DNA from: DATARH01 sp036489765
Lineage (GTDB): Bacteria; Pseudomonadota; Alphaproteobacteria; ATCC43930; CGMCC-115725
NCBI GenBank assembly: GCA_036489765.1
Contig: DASXFE010000061.1
Span: 1 to 64,000 of the forward strand
Reading direction: 5' to 3'
Length of the DNA: 64,000 nt
This document shows positions 1-9,121 of this stretch, piece after piece. Made by a program: the position numbers and the translations under genes. Every line of letters starts with the position of its first letter. The stretch's first letter is position 1. The notes below the pieces were generated by a model. It made no database searches, was not told the DNA's origin, and saw only the letters and a program-made list of their open reading frames with translations.

Positions 1-1908
1 TGAGGCCGTGGAATTCAAACTCTTGATCCACAGCGTGTCTTTCCACACGCCCTTCAGACCGGGATATTGCGGGTCCGGGGGCGAGTTTGGATCCGCATCG
101 TCCACCGCGCCCGGCGCACTCACGTCCTTTCCGTTGGGATCGAGGATCTTGACGACCTGGAACGGGTTGACGTGGATGTGGAACGGGTGGCTCACAAAGC
201 GCGATTGCAATTGCCACTCGTCGGCCGTGCCGAGGATCAGGTGGCGGTCGACGACGTTCGGGTCGTAAGGCTTGGTATTGAACGGCTGCCCGAACGGCGC
301 GGTCCCCACCTCGAACTTCACCGCGCCGTCGTTCGGAATGGCGATAAAGAACGTCAGGTACTGCGGGGGATGGCCCTTGACCTCGTCGTCGCCGATGTCG
401 GGATGCGGGGTAAAGCTGGTCAGCTTGAAATCGTTCTTGAGGTCGGTGACGACCGTGTTGCGCACCGCGGGCGGCAGGTTGCGCTGGGCCGACGCCACGA
501 GACTGTTCACGACATAGTCGCGGATGTTTGGGACCCGGGTCCCCGGCGCGACGTCGACGGTGCCCAGGAGGCGGCGAGACACCGCGTTCCGCGTCACGCT
601 CGACGCCGCCGAGACGGCCGCATTGACCACGCAATATTTCCCGGCGTCCGGAAAGACGACGAGAGCGTCGTTGCGGTAGCCGGGTTGCAGCGTGACGAGC
701 GTCTTTTGCTGGGCCGCGGCCATCGTCAGCCCATCCGAGGCGACGACCTGATAGGGGATGGGGTCGCCGGTGCAGTTGTCGCCGATGTAGCGATCCTCGT
801 CGGCGGCCGCGAGCCGGTTGGCGGCCGGCGCCTGCGGCTTCATCTTGTAGAATTGCAGCGAGATCGTATCGCGCACGCCGGCATGGATGAGCCGCCAGCG
901 CTCGATCGCTCCCGCCTTGGCCTTGAAGGTCGGCAGCACCAGGCCGTTGATGCTGGTGTAGCGGCCGGACTCGCCCCATGAGCCGGGCCCGAAGCCGTTG
1001 CCGTTCTTGTCGGAATAGAACTCGATCACCCCTTCGTCGCCCGGATCGCAGATCCATGCGACCACTTCGCCCTTCTCGTTCTTCCTCACCTTGATGTTGC
1101 CGTCGGAATCGAGGCACCCGTACTGGATCTGCTGCAGCACCAGCACACGCTCGGCCATCGGCGTGCCGTCGGAATTTTTCAGGAGCGTGTCGAGGTCGCC
1201 GTGCGCCGTCGGTGTCGGCGGGCGGTTGCCGTGGACGATCAGCGCACCGGCCATGCCGCTCGAAACCTGCAGCGCGGTAGAGCCGTGCCGATGCGGGTGG
1301 TACCAGAAGGTCCCGGCGGGGTGGTCGGAGGGGATGTTGTATTCGTACTGGAAATCGACGCCCGGGTTGATCGAGAGCAGGACGTTGTCGCTGTTGCCCG
1401 TCGGGCTAACCCATAGCCCGTGCGAATGCAGGTTGGTTCCGTTGAAGCAGTGCGGAATATCCGGGTTCTCACCCATCTCGAGGCAGCTCGGGTCGGCAGG
1501 CAGTTTGTTGTGCAGCGTGATGCGCACCGTGTCGCCGGGATCGACCTCGATCGTCGGCGCGACATACGGCGCATTCGGGTCGATGTTCGTCCCGACATAG
1601 CTGCGCAGCTTGACCTTGTCGTCGCGGCCGGTCGCCGGATTGTAGATCTTGCTCGTCGTGTAGACGACGTTGAGGTCGAGGGTCTTCTTGTTGACCATGG
1701 CCGGCGCCGCGGGGGCCGCTAGCAGCGTGGTTCTCGGCTGTGTTCCCTGCTCGATCTTCAGCGGGGGCGGATTGCTGAGGACCCGCTCAGCGGTCTGCGC
1801 TGCGGCGCCTCCGAGGGAGCCAAGCAACAAAAGCATCGCCAGCCCAAAGAGCCGCAGCGCATGCCGCGACCGCTGGTCCACGATACGTGTCGGCCCGAGA
1901 GCAGCCAT
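1..1908 (-). CDS. multicopper oxidase, 3' end cut off by window edge
   Basis: The reverse strand is open from ATG at 1908 to base 1 (636 codons, no stop). Translation begins MAALGPTRIV and has a hydrophobic stretch followed by GGAAAQT, consistent with a Sec signal peptide and export. Copper-ligand motifs of the cupredoxin multicopper oxidase family are visible: HSHGLWV in the first domain, then WYHPHRHGS, and near the left edge HPFHVHVNPFQV, which belongs to the C-terminal domain. The last HCHxxxH-type motif would lie outside the window, so completeness cannot be judged. GGAGG sits about 8 bases before the ATG. The family oxidises phenols or metals with reduction of O2 to water in the periplasm. 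The substrate is not readable here. It is divergent from the gene at 2147. Confidence 0.9.
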   Translation of the reverse strand, partial: MAALGPTRIVDQRSRHALRLFGLAMLLLLGSLGGAAAQTAERVLSNPPPLKIEQGTQPRTTLLAAPAAPAMVNKKTLDLNVVYTTSKIYNPATGRDDKVKLRSYVGTNIDPNAPYVAPTIEVDPGDTVRITLHNKLPADPSCLEMGENPDIPHCFNGTNLHSHGLWVSPTGNSDNVLLSINPGVDFQYEYNIPSDHPAGTFWYHPHRHGSTALQVSSGMAGALIVHGNRPPTPTAHGDLDTLLKNSDGTPMAERVLVLQQIQYGCLDSDGNIKVRKNEKGEVVAWICDPGDEGVIEFYSDKNGNGFGPGSWGESGRYTSINGLVLPTFKAKAGAIERWRLIHAGVRDTISLQFYKMKPQAPAANRLAAADEDRYIGDNCTGDPIPYQVVASDGLTMAAAQQKTLVTLQPGYRNDALVVFPDAGKYCVVNAAVSAASSVTRNAVSRRLLGTVDVAPGTRVPNIRDYVVNSLVASAQRNLPPAVRNTVVTDLKNDFKLTSFTPHPDIGDDEVKGHPPQYLTFFIAIPNDGAVKFEVGTAPFGQPFNTKPYDPNVVDRHLILGTADEWQLQSRFVSHPFHIHVNPFQVVKILDPNGKDVSAPGAVDDADPNSPPDPQYPGLKGVWKDTLWIKSLNSTAS

Positions 1909-2146
1909 GGGGAGCCTCCATCGCGTGCCGGATGTCGGCGGTCGATCCCGCCCGTAACTTGCCGCGCAACTTAAGTTTGCGGATGGGTTCGCGCCCGTCT
2001 ACTCAGACTTGATCCAATGCGAGATGCTTTCGCGGCACCCGTTCCTGCGCTCTCTGATAGCGGCGCATACATGACGGTGCCGTGTCCTTCGCACAACAAC
2101 CGTGAATTGATATCGTGGTTGCCCACCCAGGCACAAAGGGGGACCG

Positions 2147-2797
2147 ATGATCATCGGAATTCCGGTTTACGAGGGCGTCGATCTCCTCGACGTCATGGGG
2201 CCTCACGAGATGTTCGGCTGGGCCAAGTCCCCGCATTTCGAAATCGACGTTTTGATCGTTGGCGAAACGCTGCGCAGGGTGACAAGCAGAGACGGCGTCA
2301 CCTTCCTGCCGCACGCTTCATTCCGGCAAATCGAGCGATCGGGCAGGCAGCTCGACGTGATCTGGGTTCCCGGCGGGGATCCCGACGCGTTGAAGCGCCT
2401 GATGACCGATAAGCGGCGGCGGTATCTGAACTTCGTGATCGCGCAGAGCCGCCAGGCCCGGATCACCGCGTCTGTCTGCGAAGGCGCCTTGCTGCTCGCC
2501 CAGGCGGGGCTGCTCGACGGCTATCGCGCCACGACGCACTGGGCATTCATTCCTTGCCTCAAGCAGTTTCCGGCGGTCACCGTCGTGCCCGGGACGCCGC
2601 GTTTCGTGATCGATCGCGATCGCTTGACCGGCGGCGGCATCTCGTCCGGGCTCGACGAGGCCCTGGCCCTGATCGAACTGCTGGCCGGCACCAAGGTCGC
2701 GCAGTCGGTCCAGCAAACCACGCAATACTATCCCGATCCGCCCGTTTGCAGCGATCTTCCCGAGGCGACCGATTGCCCGTTTTCCTGGCACCTGTAG
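2147..2797 (+). CDS. DJ-1/PfpI family protein, isonitrile hydratase-like
   Basis: A 216-residue protein of DJ-1/PfpI fold. The nucleophile-elbow cysteine is C111 in SVCEGALLLA, followed by GLLDGYRATTHW, a pattern shared with InhA-type isonitrile hydratases and AraC-linked GATase1 domains. The N-terminal acidic residue E9 in PVYEGVD is the usual partner of that cysteine. There is no DNA-binding domain, so it is a stand-alone enzyme rather than an AraC-type regulator. AAGGGGG lies just before the ATG at 2147. It is divergent from the multicopper oxidase and convergent with the helicase at 2815. The reaction is inferred from family resemblance only. Confidence 0.82.
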   Translation: MIIGIPVYEGVDLLDVMGPHEMFGWAKSPHFEIDVLIVGETLRRVTSRDGVTFLPHASFRQIERSGRQLDVIWVPGGDPDALKRLMTDKRRRYLNFVIAQSRQARITASVCEGALLLAQAGLLDGYRATTHWAFIPCLKQFPAVTVVPGTPRFVIDRDRLTGGGISSGLDEALALIELLAGTKVAQSVQQTTQYYPDPPVCSDLPEATDCPFSWHL

Positions 2798-2814
2798 ACG
2801 AGCAGCGGCAACGT

Positions 2815-5800
2815 TCAAGTGCGGGTGATGTCGGGCGGGAACATCTGTCCGCCGCTCGTTTCCTTCGCGCCGCCGCCGGGGTGATCTGTTGCCTCGGCCG
2901 CGGCCGAATTTGCTGTCGGGGCGGTCGCCATCGCCCCGCGCAGCAATGCTTTTCGCGCCGGCCATTCTTCGGCCGGCGGCAGCGGGTCGAGGAAGCGCAC
3001 TTCGCCGCCGGCGAGCAGCGCCAGCGGTATCCCATCACGGTACAGCACCCGGTTTCCCACCAGCGCAGCGAGGCGCGGGCCGGGGGTGAGGATGCCGGCC
3101 AGGTTCAGCGGGTCGGCCCCGGATAGCGAGACGAACGTGCCGTTGTGTGGTTTGCGGCGCGCTTCGCGGAGGAGGCCGACGGCCTCGGGCAGCGCAAACT
3201 GCTCGCCGGGGAAGCCGGCGACGAACCGGCCGCCGCGAATTTCGCCGCGCGCCTCCAGCCGGCGGTAGACGCGCAACAGGTCGCGCCATGGCGGCAGCCA
3301 TGCCGCCTCGCGCTCGAGGAGGCGCCAGAACACGACGCCGTATCGGCGCAAGAGCGCCCGCGCGACATGCTCGGCCGCCTCGCCGGCGGCTTTCGCGAGA
3401 TCGTCGGGGAGGCGCGGGCGGCGCGCCAAGGCCCAGCGCCCCGCATCCTCCATCGCGAAGCTGACCGCGCGGCGCCGGCGGTGACCGCCGGTAGTCGGGG
3501 TCAGCAGCGCCCGCAACCCGGCAAAGCTGTCCGAGGTGACGAGGCCGAGCGCGACGAGCTCGGCCAAGGCCTCCTCAACCTGCGGGCGCAGCAAGCCGCT
3601 GCCTTCCACGAGCTCGTCGAAGAACGAGGCGCCGTGTTCGCGAATGACGTCCGCCGCACGGCGGGCTTGCGGGCCTGGGATGGCCGGGTCGGGCTCCGGC
3701 GACAGGAGGGCCCAGAACGCGGCGTTGCGCCGGGCCACCAGGGCGATCGGGGTCGTCCGCACCGGCGACGCTCCGCGCTCGCCGTACGGCCGGGAACGCG
3801 GCTGGAGGCGCATCCAGGCGACACGCCCCGACAGGCACAGATCGTCGAGCCAGGCCGGGTCGTAGCCCTTGAGGCGTGCGGGCAGGATTTCGCTTTCCCA
3901 GGCGCCGGCCGCGGCCTCGAAACCTTCGAGTTGCCCGATGATGGCGGCGAGGGCGTCCGGCCCCTCCATCCGCGTCTCCGGCGCCACCCGTTGCCAAGCA
4001 AACAGAAAACGCAGGAAATCGCGCGCCGCGACCGGCTCGATCTCGGCGCGGAGGCGCTTGACCGTGTAGCGGTGAATGCGCGCGAGCAGCCGACGTTCGC
4101 ACCACTCGTCGACGGCGGCGTCGGGCGCGAAGCGGCCGCGCAGCGCGAACCCCTCGGCTTCGAGCGCGGCGAGCGGCACCGCGATATCGTCGGCGGTCAG
4201 CCCGAGCGGGGTCGCCAGCGCCTCGACCGAGACCGGGCCCAGGCCTTCGAGCCTGCCGCGCACGATTTCGACGAGCGCGAGATCCGGGGACCAGGCTTGC
4301 TCGGAACGCGACGCGGGCGCGCTGATGGGCGGCTCCGGTACCGCGCCCGCCCAAAGCGCCTGGAACTGCGGCAGCCGTTCGGCGGCGACCCATACCAGTG
4401 CGTCTCCGCGATGGAGCCGGGCGGCTCGCCCGTGCGCCGCCAGCTCGTCGAGCCAGCCGGCCCAGCCGGGCGTGTTGCCGACCTCGCTCTGGGCGAGAAA
4501 CCCGAGCCAGACCAGCGAGTCGTGCATCTCATCCGCATTGACCGGCTGGGGCCACGCCTCATCGCGCACCCGGTCGATCGCCTCCGGGTCGAGCCGGCCG
4601 AGATCGGCGGCTTCGTCGGGGCTCAGCCACCGGCGGCCCATCACCGCCTGCGTGCGGCGCTCTTCGAGCGGTGCGTCGTCGAGATAGGCGTAGGGCCGTG
4701 CCGACAGGACTTCGAGCGCCAGCGGCGACGGCTCGGTCAGTTCGCGAACGACGACCCGCACCTCGCCGCCTTCGATCGCCTTGAGTAATCGTTCCAGTCC
4801 GGCGAGGTCCATCGCCTCGGTGAGGCAGTCATGGATCGTCTGGCGCACCAGCGGATGATCCGGGATCTCCCGCTCGCCCGATACATTCTCGGCACAGGCG
4901 AGCTGATCGGGGAACACCGCGGCTACCAGGTCCTCGGCATCCATGCGCGCGAGCTGCGGCGGCACCTTCTTGCCCCCGCGAAACCGCGGCAGAGCCAGCG
5001 ATACACCCGCCACCCAGCGCCAGCGGGTCATGAACATCGGCGCGTCGAGCAGCGCCTGGGTCAGGACCTGCCCTACGCTCGCCGAGTGCAGATAACGCGG
5101 CACCTCGTCGAGCGCGAAGCTGTGCACGGTGGTCAGCGACAGGCTGATGTTGTCCTCGGTCGCGGCGGCCTGGAGCTCGAAGTTGAAACGGGCGCAGAAG
5201 CGCTTGCGCAGCGCGAGGCCCCAGGCGCGGTTGAGCCGGCTGCCGTAAGGCGAGTGGATGACCAGTTGCATCCCGCCGACCGCGTCGAAAAACCGCTCGA
5301 ACACCAGCGTCTCGCGGGTCGGGAGCAGACCGAGCGCGGCGTGGGCGGCGGCGAGATAATCGACGATCTGCCGTGCCGCCCCGTCGTCGAGGCCGATCTC
5401 GTCGACCAGACGGCGAAGGGCGGTCTCGCCGCTGCGGTCGCCTTCGAACCGCTCGGCGAGCTCGGCACGCAGGCGCGACACCGAGGCCGACAGCTCGTCG
5501 CTGCGGCCGGGCGCTTCGCCCAGCCAGAACGGGATGTTGGGGGCCAACCCCTGCGCGTCCTCGACACGCACCGTGCCCCGCTCGACGCGCTGGATGCGAT
5601 AGGCGGCGTTGCCGAGCTGAAAGACATCTCCGGCGAGGCTCTCGACCGCGAAATCCTCGTTCACCGTGCCGATGATCTGGTTTTCGGGTTCGAGCAGCAC
5701 CTGATAGTCGGCCGTGTCGGGGATCGTGCCGCCCGAGGTCAGCGCGGTGATACGCGCGCCACGCCGCCCACGCAGCATGTGATTGACCGCGTCGTGATGG

Positions 5801-7218
5801 ATCAGCGCACCACGGCGGCCGCGGCGGGTGGTGAAACCGTCGGCCAGCATCGCGACCGTCTCGTCGAAGTCTGCGCGCGCAAGGTTCCGGTACGGCCAGG
5901 CGCGGCAGATCAGTGCGTAGAGCGCATCCTCGCTCCATTCCTGTGCTGCCGTCTCGGCGACGATCTGCTGTGCCAGGACATCGGCCGGCAGCTCGGGAAT
6001 GGCAAGCGCGTCGAGCTCGCCGCGCCGAACACTGTCGAGCAGTGCCGCGCATTCGACCAGTTCGTCGCGCGAAAACGGAAACAGCCTGCCCTTCGGCGTG
6101 CCGTTCACCGCGTGCCCGGATCGGCCGATCCGCTGCAGAAAGCTGGCGATCGAGCGCGGTGAGCCAAGCTGACACACCAGATCGACATCGCCGATATCGA
6201 TGCCGAGCTCAAGCGATGCGGTGGCGACCAGCACCTTCAGCTCGCCCCGCTTCAAGCGCTGCTCGGCTTCGAGCCGGTGCTCCTTCGCCAGACTGCCGTG
6301 GTGCGCGGCGATGTGCTCGGCGCCGATCCGCTCCGACAAGTGTCGGGCCGTGCGCTCGGCGACGCGCCGGGTGTTGACGAACACGAGCGTCGTGCGATGC
6401 GCCTCGATCAGCGCCGTGAGCCGGTCGTAGACCTGGTCCCAGACATCGATCGACATCACCGCTTCGAGCGGCGACGACGGCAGTTCGAGCGCGAGGTCGC
6501 GCTCCCGGCGATGACCGGTGTCGATGATGGTGCAGGCCGGTGGTGGGCCGCTTACCGGTCCCGCGCCGACGAGAAAGCGCGCCACATCCTCGATCGGCTT
6601 TTGGGTCGCCGAAAGGCCCACCCGAAGCAGCCCGCCGCCGCACAATGCCTCGAGCCGTTCGAGGGACACCGCGAGATGCGCGCCACGCTTGTTGGGCGCC
6701 AGTGCGTGGATTTCGTCGACGACGACGGTACGGGTCGTCTTGAGCATTGCCCGGCCCGACGCGGAACCGAGCAGCAGGTAGAGCGATTCCGGCGTCGTCA
6801 CCACGATGTGCGGCGGCCTTTTTGCCATCTTCTGGCGCTCGGCGGAGGGCGTATCGCCGGTGCGGACCCAGGTGCGGATATCGGGCGCAGGCAGGCCGCG
6901 CTCGCGCAGCTCGTCGGCGATGCCGGCCAGCGGCTCTTGGAGGTTTTTCTGGATGTCGTTCGAGAGCGCCTTTAGCGGCGAGACGTAGACGATCTGGGTC
7001 TCGTCGCGCAGCCCCTCGTCGAGCCCCTGGCGGACCAGCCCGTCGATGGCCGCCAGAAATGCCGCGAGTGTCTTGCCCGATCCCGTGGGGGCAGCCAGCA
7101 GCACGTGCCGGCCCGACTTGACGGCCGGCCATGCTTCCTGCTGGGCCGGAGTGGGGGCGGCGAAGCGGCGATTGAACCACGCGGCAACGGCGGGATGGAA
7201 CAGGTGATCGGGGGTCAT
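2815..7218 (-). CDS. lhr: Lhr-type ATP-dependent DNA/RNA helicase
   Basis: A 1467-residue superfamily 2 helicase, the usual length of full-length bacterial Lhr. The N-terminal core carries Walker A A43-PTGSGKT50, a DEIH box (VVVDEIHAL), the SAT motif (GLSATQKP) and motif VI (QRIGRSGH). The long C-terminal half matches the Lhr winged-helix and Lhr-C extension rather than a RecQ or DEAD-box protein. In this family the enzyme translocates 3' to 5' on single strands and is linked to DNA repair. It stands alone, with the DJ-1 gene convergent downstream. The very long open frames on the opposite strand here are shadows caused by high GC. Confidence 0.95.
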   Translation of the reverse strand: MTPDHLFHPAVAAWFNRRFAAPTPAQQEAWPAVKSGRHVLLAAPTGSGKTLAAFLAAIDGLVRQGLDEGLRDETQIVYVSPLKALSNDIQKNLQEPLAGIADELRERGLPAPDIRTWVRTGDTPSAERQKMAKRPPHIVVTTPESLYLLLGSASGRAMLKTTRTVVVDEIHALAPNKRGAHLAVSLERLEALCGGGLLRVGLSATQKPIEDVARFLVGAGPVSGPPPACTIIDTGHRRERDLALELPSSPLEAVMSIDVWDQVYDRLTALIEAHRTTLVFVNTRRVAERTARHLSERIGAEHIAAHHGSLAKEHRLEAEQRLKRGELKVLVATASLELGIDIGDVDLVCQLGSPRSIASFLQRIGRSGHAVNGTPKGRLFPFSRDELVECAALLDSVRRGELDALAIPELPADVLAQQIVAETAAQEWSEDALYALICRAWPYRNLARADFDETVAMLADGFTTRRGRRGALIHHDAVNHMLRGRRGARITALTSGGTIPDTADYQVLLEPENQIIGTVNEDFAVESLAGDVFQLGNAAYRIQRVERGTVRVEDAQGLAPNIPFWLGEAPGRSDELSASVSRLRAELAERFEGDRSGETALRRLVDEIGLDDGAARQIVDYLAAAHAALGLLPTRETLVFERFFDAVGGMQLVIHSPYGSRLNRAWGLALRKRFCARFNFELQAAATEDNISLSLTTVHSFALDEVPRYLHSASVGQVLTQALLDAPMFMTRWRWVAGVSLALPRFRGGKKVPPQLARMDAEDLVAAVFPDQLACAENVSGEREIPDHPLVRQTIHDCLTEAMDLAGLERLLKAIEGGEVRVVVRELTEPSPLALEVLSARPYAYLDDAPLEERRTQAVMGRRWLSPDEAADLGRLDPEAIDRVRDEAWPQPVNADEMHDSLVWLGFLAQSEVGNTPGWAGWLDELAAHGRAARLHRGDALVWVAAERLPQFQALWAGAVPEPPISAPASRSEQAWSPDLALVEIVRGRLEGLGPVSVEALATPLGLTADDIAVPLAALEAEGFALRGRFAPDAAVDEWCERRLLARIHRYTVKRLRAEIEPVAARDFLRFLFAWQRVAPETRMEGPDALAAIIGQLEGFEAAAGAWESEILPARLKGYDPAWLDDLCLSGRVAWMRLQPRSRPYGERGASPVRTTPIALVARRNAAFWALLSPEPDPAIPGPQARRAADVIREHGASFFDELVEGSGLLRPQVEEALAELVALGLVTSDSFAGLRALLTPTTGGHRRRRAVSFAMEDAGRWALARRPRLPDDLAKAAGEAAEHVARALLRRYGVVFWRLLEREAAWLPPWRDLLRVYRRLEARGEIRGGRFVAGFPGEQFALPEAVGLLREARRKPHNGTFVSLSGADPLNLAGILTPGPRLAALVGNRVLYRDGIPLALLAGGEVRFLDPLPPAEEWPARKALLRGAMATAPTANSAAAEATDHPGGGAKETSGGQMFPPDITRT

Positions 7219-7287
7219 GGGCAGGACCAGTATGTCGGCCTGTCGCGTCCCCGATGCAAGCGTTCTCTATCCGTTCGGCCGAAGCCC

Positions 7288-8505
7288 TTATGCGCCGTGC
7301 GGATGGCGCTTGTCCGATACGACGCGGCCTTCTTTCAGGACCAGCTGCAGGCGGCGGACATTGGCGATGTCGTCGAGCGGATTGGCGCCGACCACGATCA
7401 AATCGGCGAGCTTGCCGACCTCCACCGTGCCGAGATCGGCGCCGACGCCGCAGATGGCGGCGCCGTTGCGCGTGGCCGCGACCAGCGTCTGCCACGAGGT
7501 CGCGCCATCGCGCACCCACAAGCCCATCTCCAGCAACGCGGCGTCCTTGAGAGGCCTGATATCCGAGCCCAAGGCCATGCGCACCCCGGCGTCGAGCGCC
7601 TTGCGGAACCAGGTGGCATGCACGTCCGAAGCAGCCTCGGCGCGGCAGCACAGCGCGTAGGGAAGCGCACGCTCGGCGACCCAGCCGGCCTCGAACGAGT
7701 TGGTCGCCTGGCTTTCGGTGAGATGGCTGATGGCGAGGGTCGGCACGTACCAGGTGTCGTGCTCGACGAGAAGGGCGATGCACTCGTCATCCATGATGTA
7801 GCCATGCTCGACGCTGTGGGCGCCGAGCCGAACGGCGCTCTTCACCGCCTCCGGGTTGGTGGCGTGGGCCATGACCTTAAACCCGCGCTTCCGGCAGATC
7901 TCGAAAGCGGCGCGGAGCTCGTCGTCGAGCAGGAACGAATGGGTGTGGAGATCCCAGGCCGGCCCCATGATGCCGCCCGAGAGGTTGAGCTTGATGTGGT
8001 CGACGCCGTTTTTGATCTGCTCGCGGATGGCCTTGACCCAGCCATAGGGGCCGTCGACTTCGAGCGCGTGCCCCGAGGTGAGGAAATGTCCGCCGGTGGT
8101 GGTGAGGAAGTGGCCGCTGGCGAAGAGGCGAGGGCCGATATGCTGTCCGGAATCGAAGGCCCGCTTCCACGCCACGTCCATGAAGTGGTGGGCGCCGGCG
8201 CAGCGCATTCCGGTAATCCCGGACTCGGTGAGCGCCGCCGCAAGCCGGTGGCCGAACAAAGTCACCTGATCGGCGAGCGGCATCTCGTGGGGCAGGATGT
8301 AGTCGGGATGGATATGCACGTCCCAAAGCCCGGGCATCAGGAAGGCGCCGTCGAGATCGATCGTCTGCGCGTCGCCGATGCTGTGCGCTTCGCCGCTCGG
8401 CAGGAAGGCGCGGATGCGCCCGTCCTCGATCAGCACCGCGGTCGCCGGTCGCACCTTGGGCTCGACGCAATCGACCAGGTTCGCGTTGGAAAGGAGTGTC
8501 TTCAT
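7288..8505 (-). CDS. metal-dependent amidohydrolase (imidazolonepropionase-like)
   Basis: A 405-residue amidohydrolase counted from ATG at 8505 (MKTLLSNANLVDC). The open frame extends upstream to 8976, but the extra 157 codons look unlike the family and the canonical beta-sandwich start falls at this methionine. Metal-site motifs are in order: DVHIHPD (HxH), the lysine in DHIKLNLSGG that is carboxylated in the family, HATNPEA, VEHGYIM and the catalytic aspartate in LGSDIRP. The GKLADLIVV segment near the end is typical of the returning sandwich domain. Substrates in this group include cyclic amides and X-Pro dipeptides, and none can be singled out here. It lies just upstream of lhr on the same strand with a 69-base gap. 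Confidence 0.88.
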   Translation of the reverse strand: MKTLLSNANLVDCVEPKVRPATAVLIEDGRIRAFLPSGEAHSIGDAQTIDLDGAFLMPGLWDVHIHPDYILPHEMPLADQVTLFGHRLAAALTESGITGMRCAGAHHFMDVAWKRAFDSGQHIGPRLFASGHFLTTTGGHFLTSGHALEVDGPYGWVKAIREQIKNGVDHIKLNLSGGIMGPAWDLHTHSFLLDDELRAAFEICRKRGFKVMAHATNPEAVKSAVRLGAHSVEHGYIMDDECIALLVEHDTWYVPTLAISHLTESQATNSFEAGWVAERALPYALCCRAEAASDVHATWFRKALDAGVRMALGSDIRPLKDAALLEMGLWVRDGATSWQTLVAATRNGAAICGVGADLGTVEVGKLADLIVVGANPLDDIANVRRLQLVLKEGRVVSDKRHPHGA

Positions 8506-9121
8506 GACGGCCTGCTCGGGTTGAACGGGGAGAGACTTTGGTCCCGGATCGCCATCATGCCACGCGCCCACCTTGACGGGCGACTGCGGAACGGCATGCC
8601 CGCGGGGAAAGGCGAAAGGACCGAGCGATGGCGGTAATCGACGTTCATCGGGATGACCCTCAGCGCGGCCGAGGCGAGCGGAAAGGGCGGCCGCTTCCTG
8701 ATCGGGTGCCTTCGACGCGGCGGGGAGATCATCGCGTCGCAGCCCGGTGCGCGCGAACCACGCACACGGTCTTTCGGCGCCCCTCCGGTCAGGCGATAAG
8801 CCCACCTGCCTGCGCCGTCCCCGCGCGTAGATTGCGGGACCTGCAGCCACAATCGCCGCGGGCGATGCAAATCGGGATGGTCCCGCAGCCCAAAGCGGGG
8901 TAGCCTCCCAATGCGCGAATATACGAGTAGTGTGGTGGGAGCCGCGCTTCCACCGGGTTGGCATCAAATTAAGCACCGCCTGAAGCCGTTCTGCAGAAGT
9001 GCTCGCGGAATCCGAGTACCCACCTTCGTCGAGACTGCGCTGCCAAAGCGTAAGTTGGATCAGGCGACCGGTAGCATCTCTCTGCGGGTATTTGCCATGT
9101 AAGCAAATTCAGGAGGAACAA
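8506..9121. other. 616-base intergenic region with no convincing gene
   Basis: This is the longest gene-free stretch in the window. It separates the leftward amidohydrolase from the rightward 880-residue gene, so it should hold both promoters. The open frames in it are GC shadows without family motifs. A 6-base inverted repeat (CTCCCA...TGGGAG) lies near 8905-8941 with a 24-base gap; I assign no function. A strong ribosome binding site, AGGAGGAACAA, precedes the gene at 9122. No clear -35/-10 pair, riboswitch or small RNA could be recognised by eye. Confidence 0.5.

Noticed and set aside
67..981. Long forward ORFs over the left edge
   Set aside because: They are antisense shadows of the multicopper oxidase, whose copper motifs are read on the minus strand. 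No ribosome binding site or family pattern supports them.
3145..6162. Two forward ORFs of 547 and 443 codons
   Set aside because: They lie opposite the Lhr helicase in high-GC DNA, are Arg/Gly/Ala-rich and lack any motif.
8506..8976. Possible 157-residue N-terminal extension of the amidohydrolase
   Set aside because: The family start motif aligns with ATG 8505, and the extension is low-complexity without conserved features.
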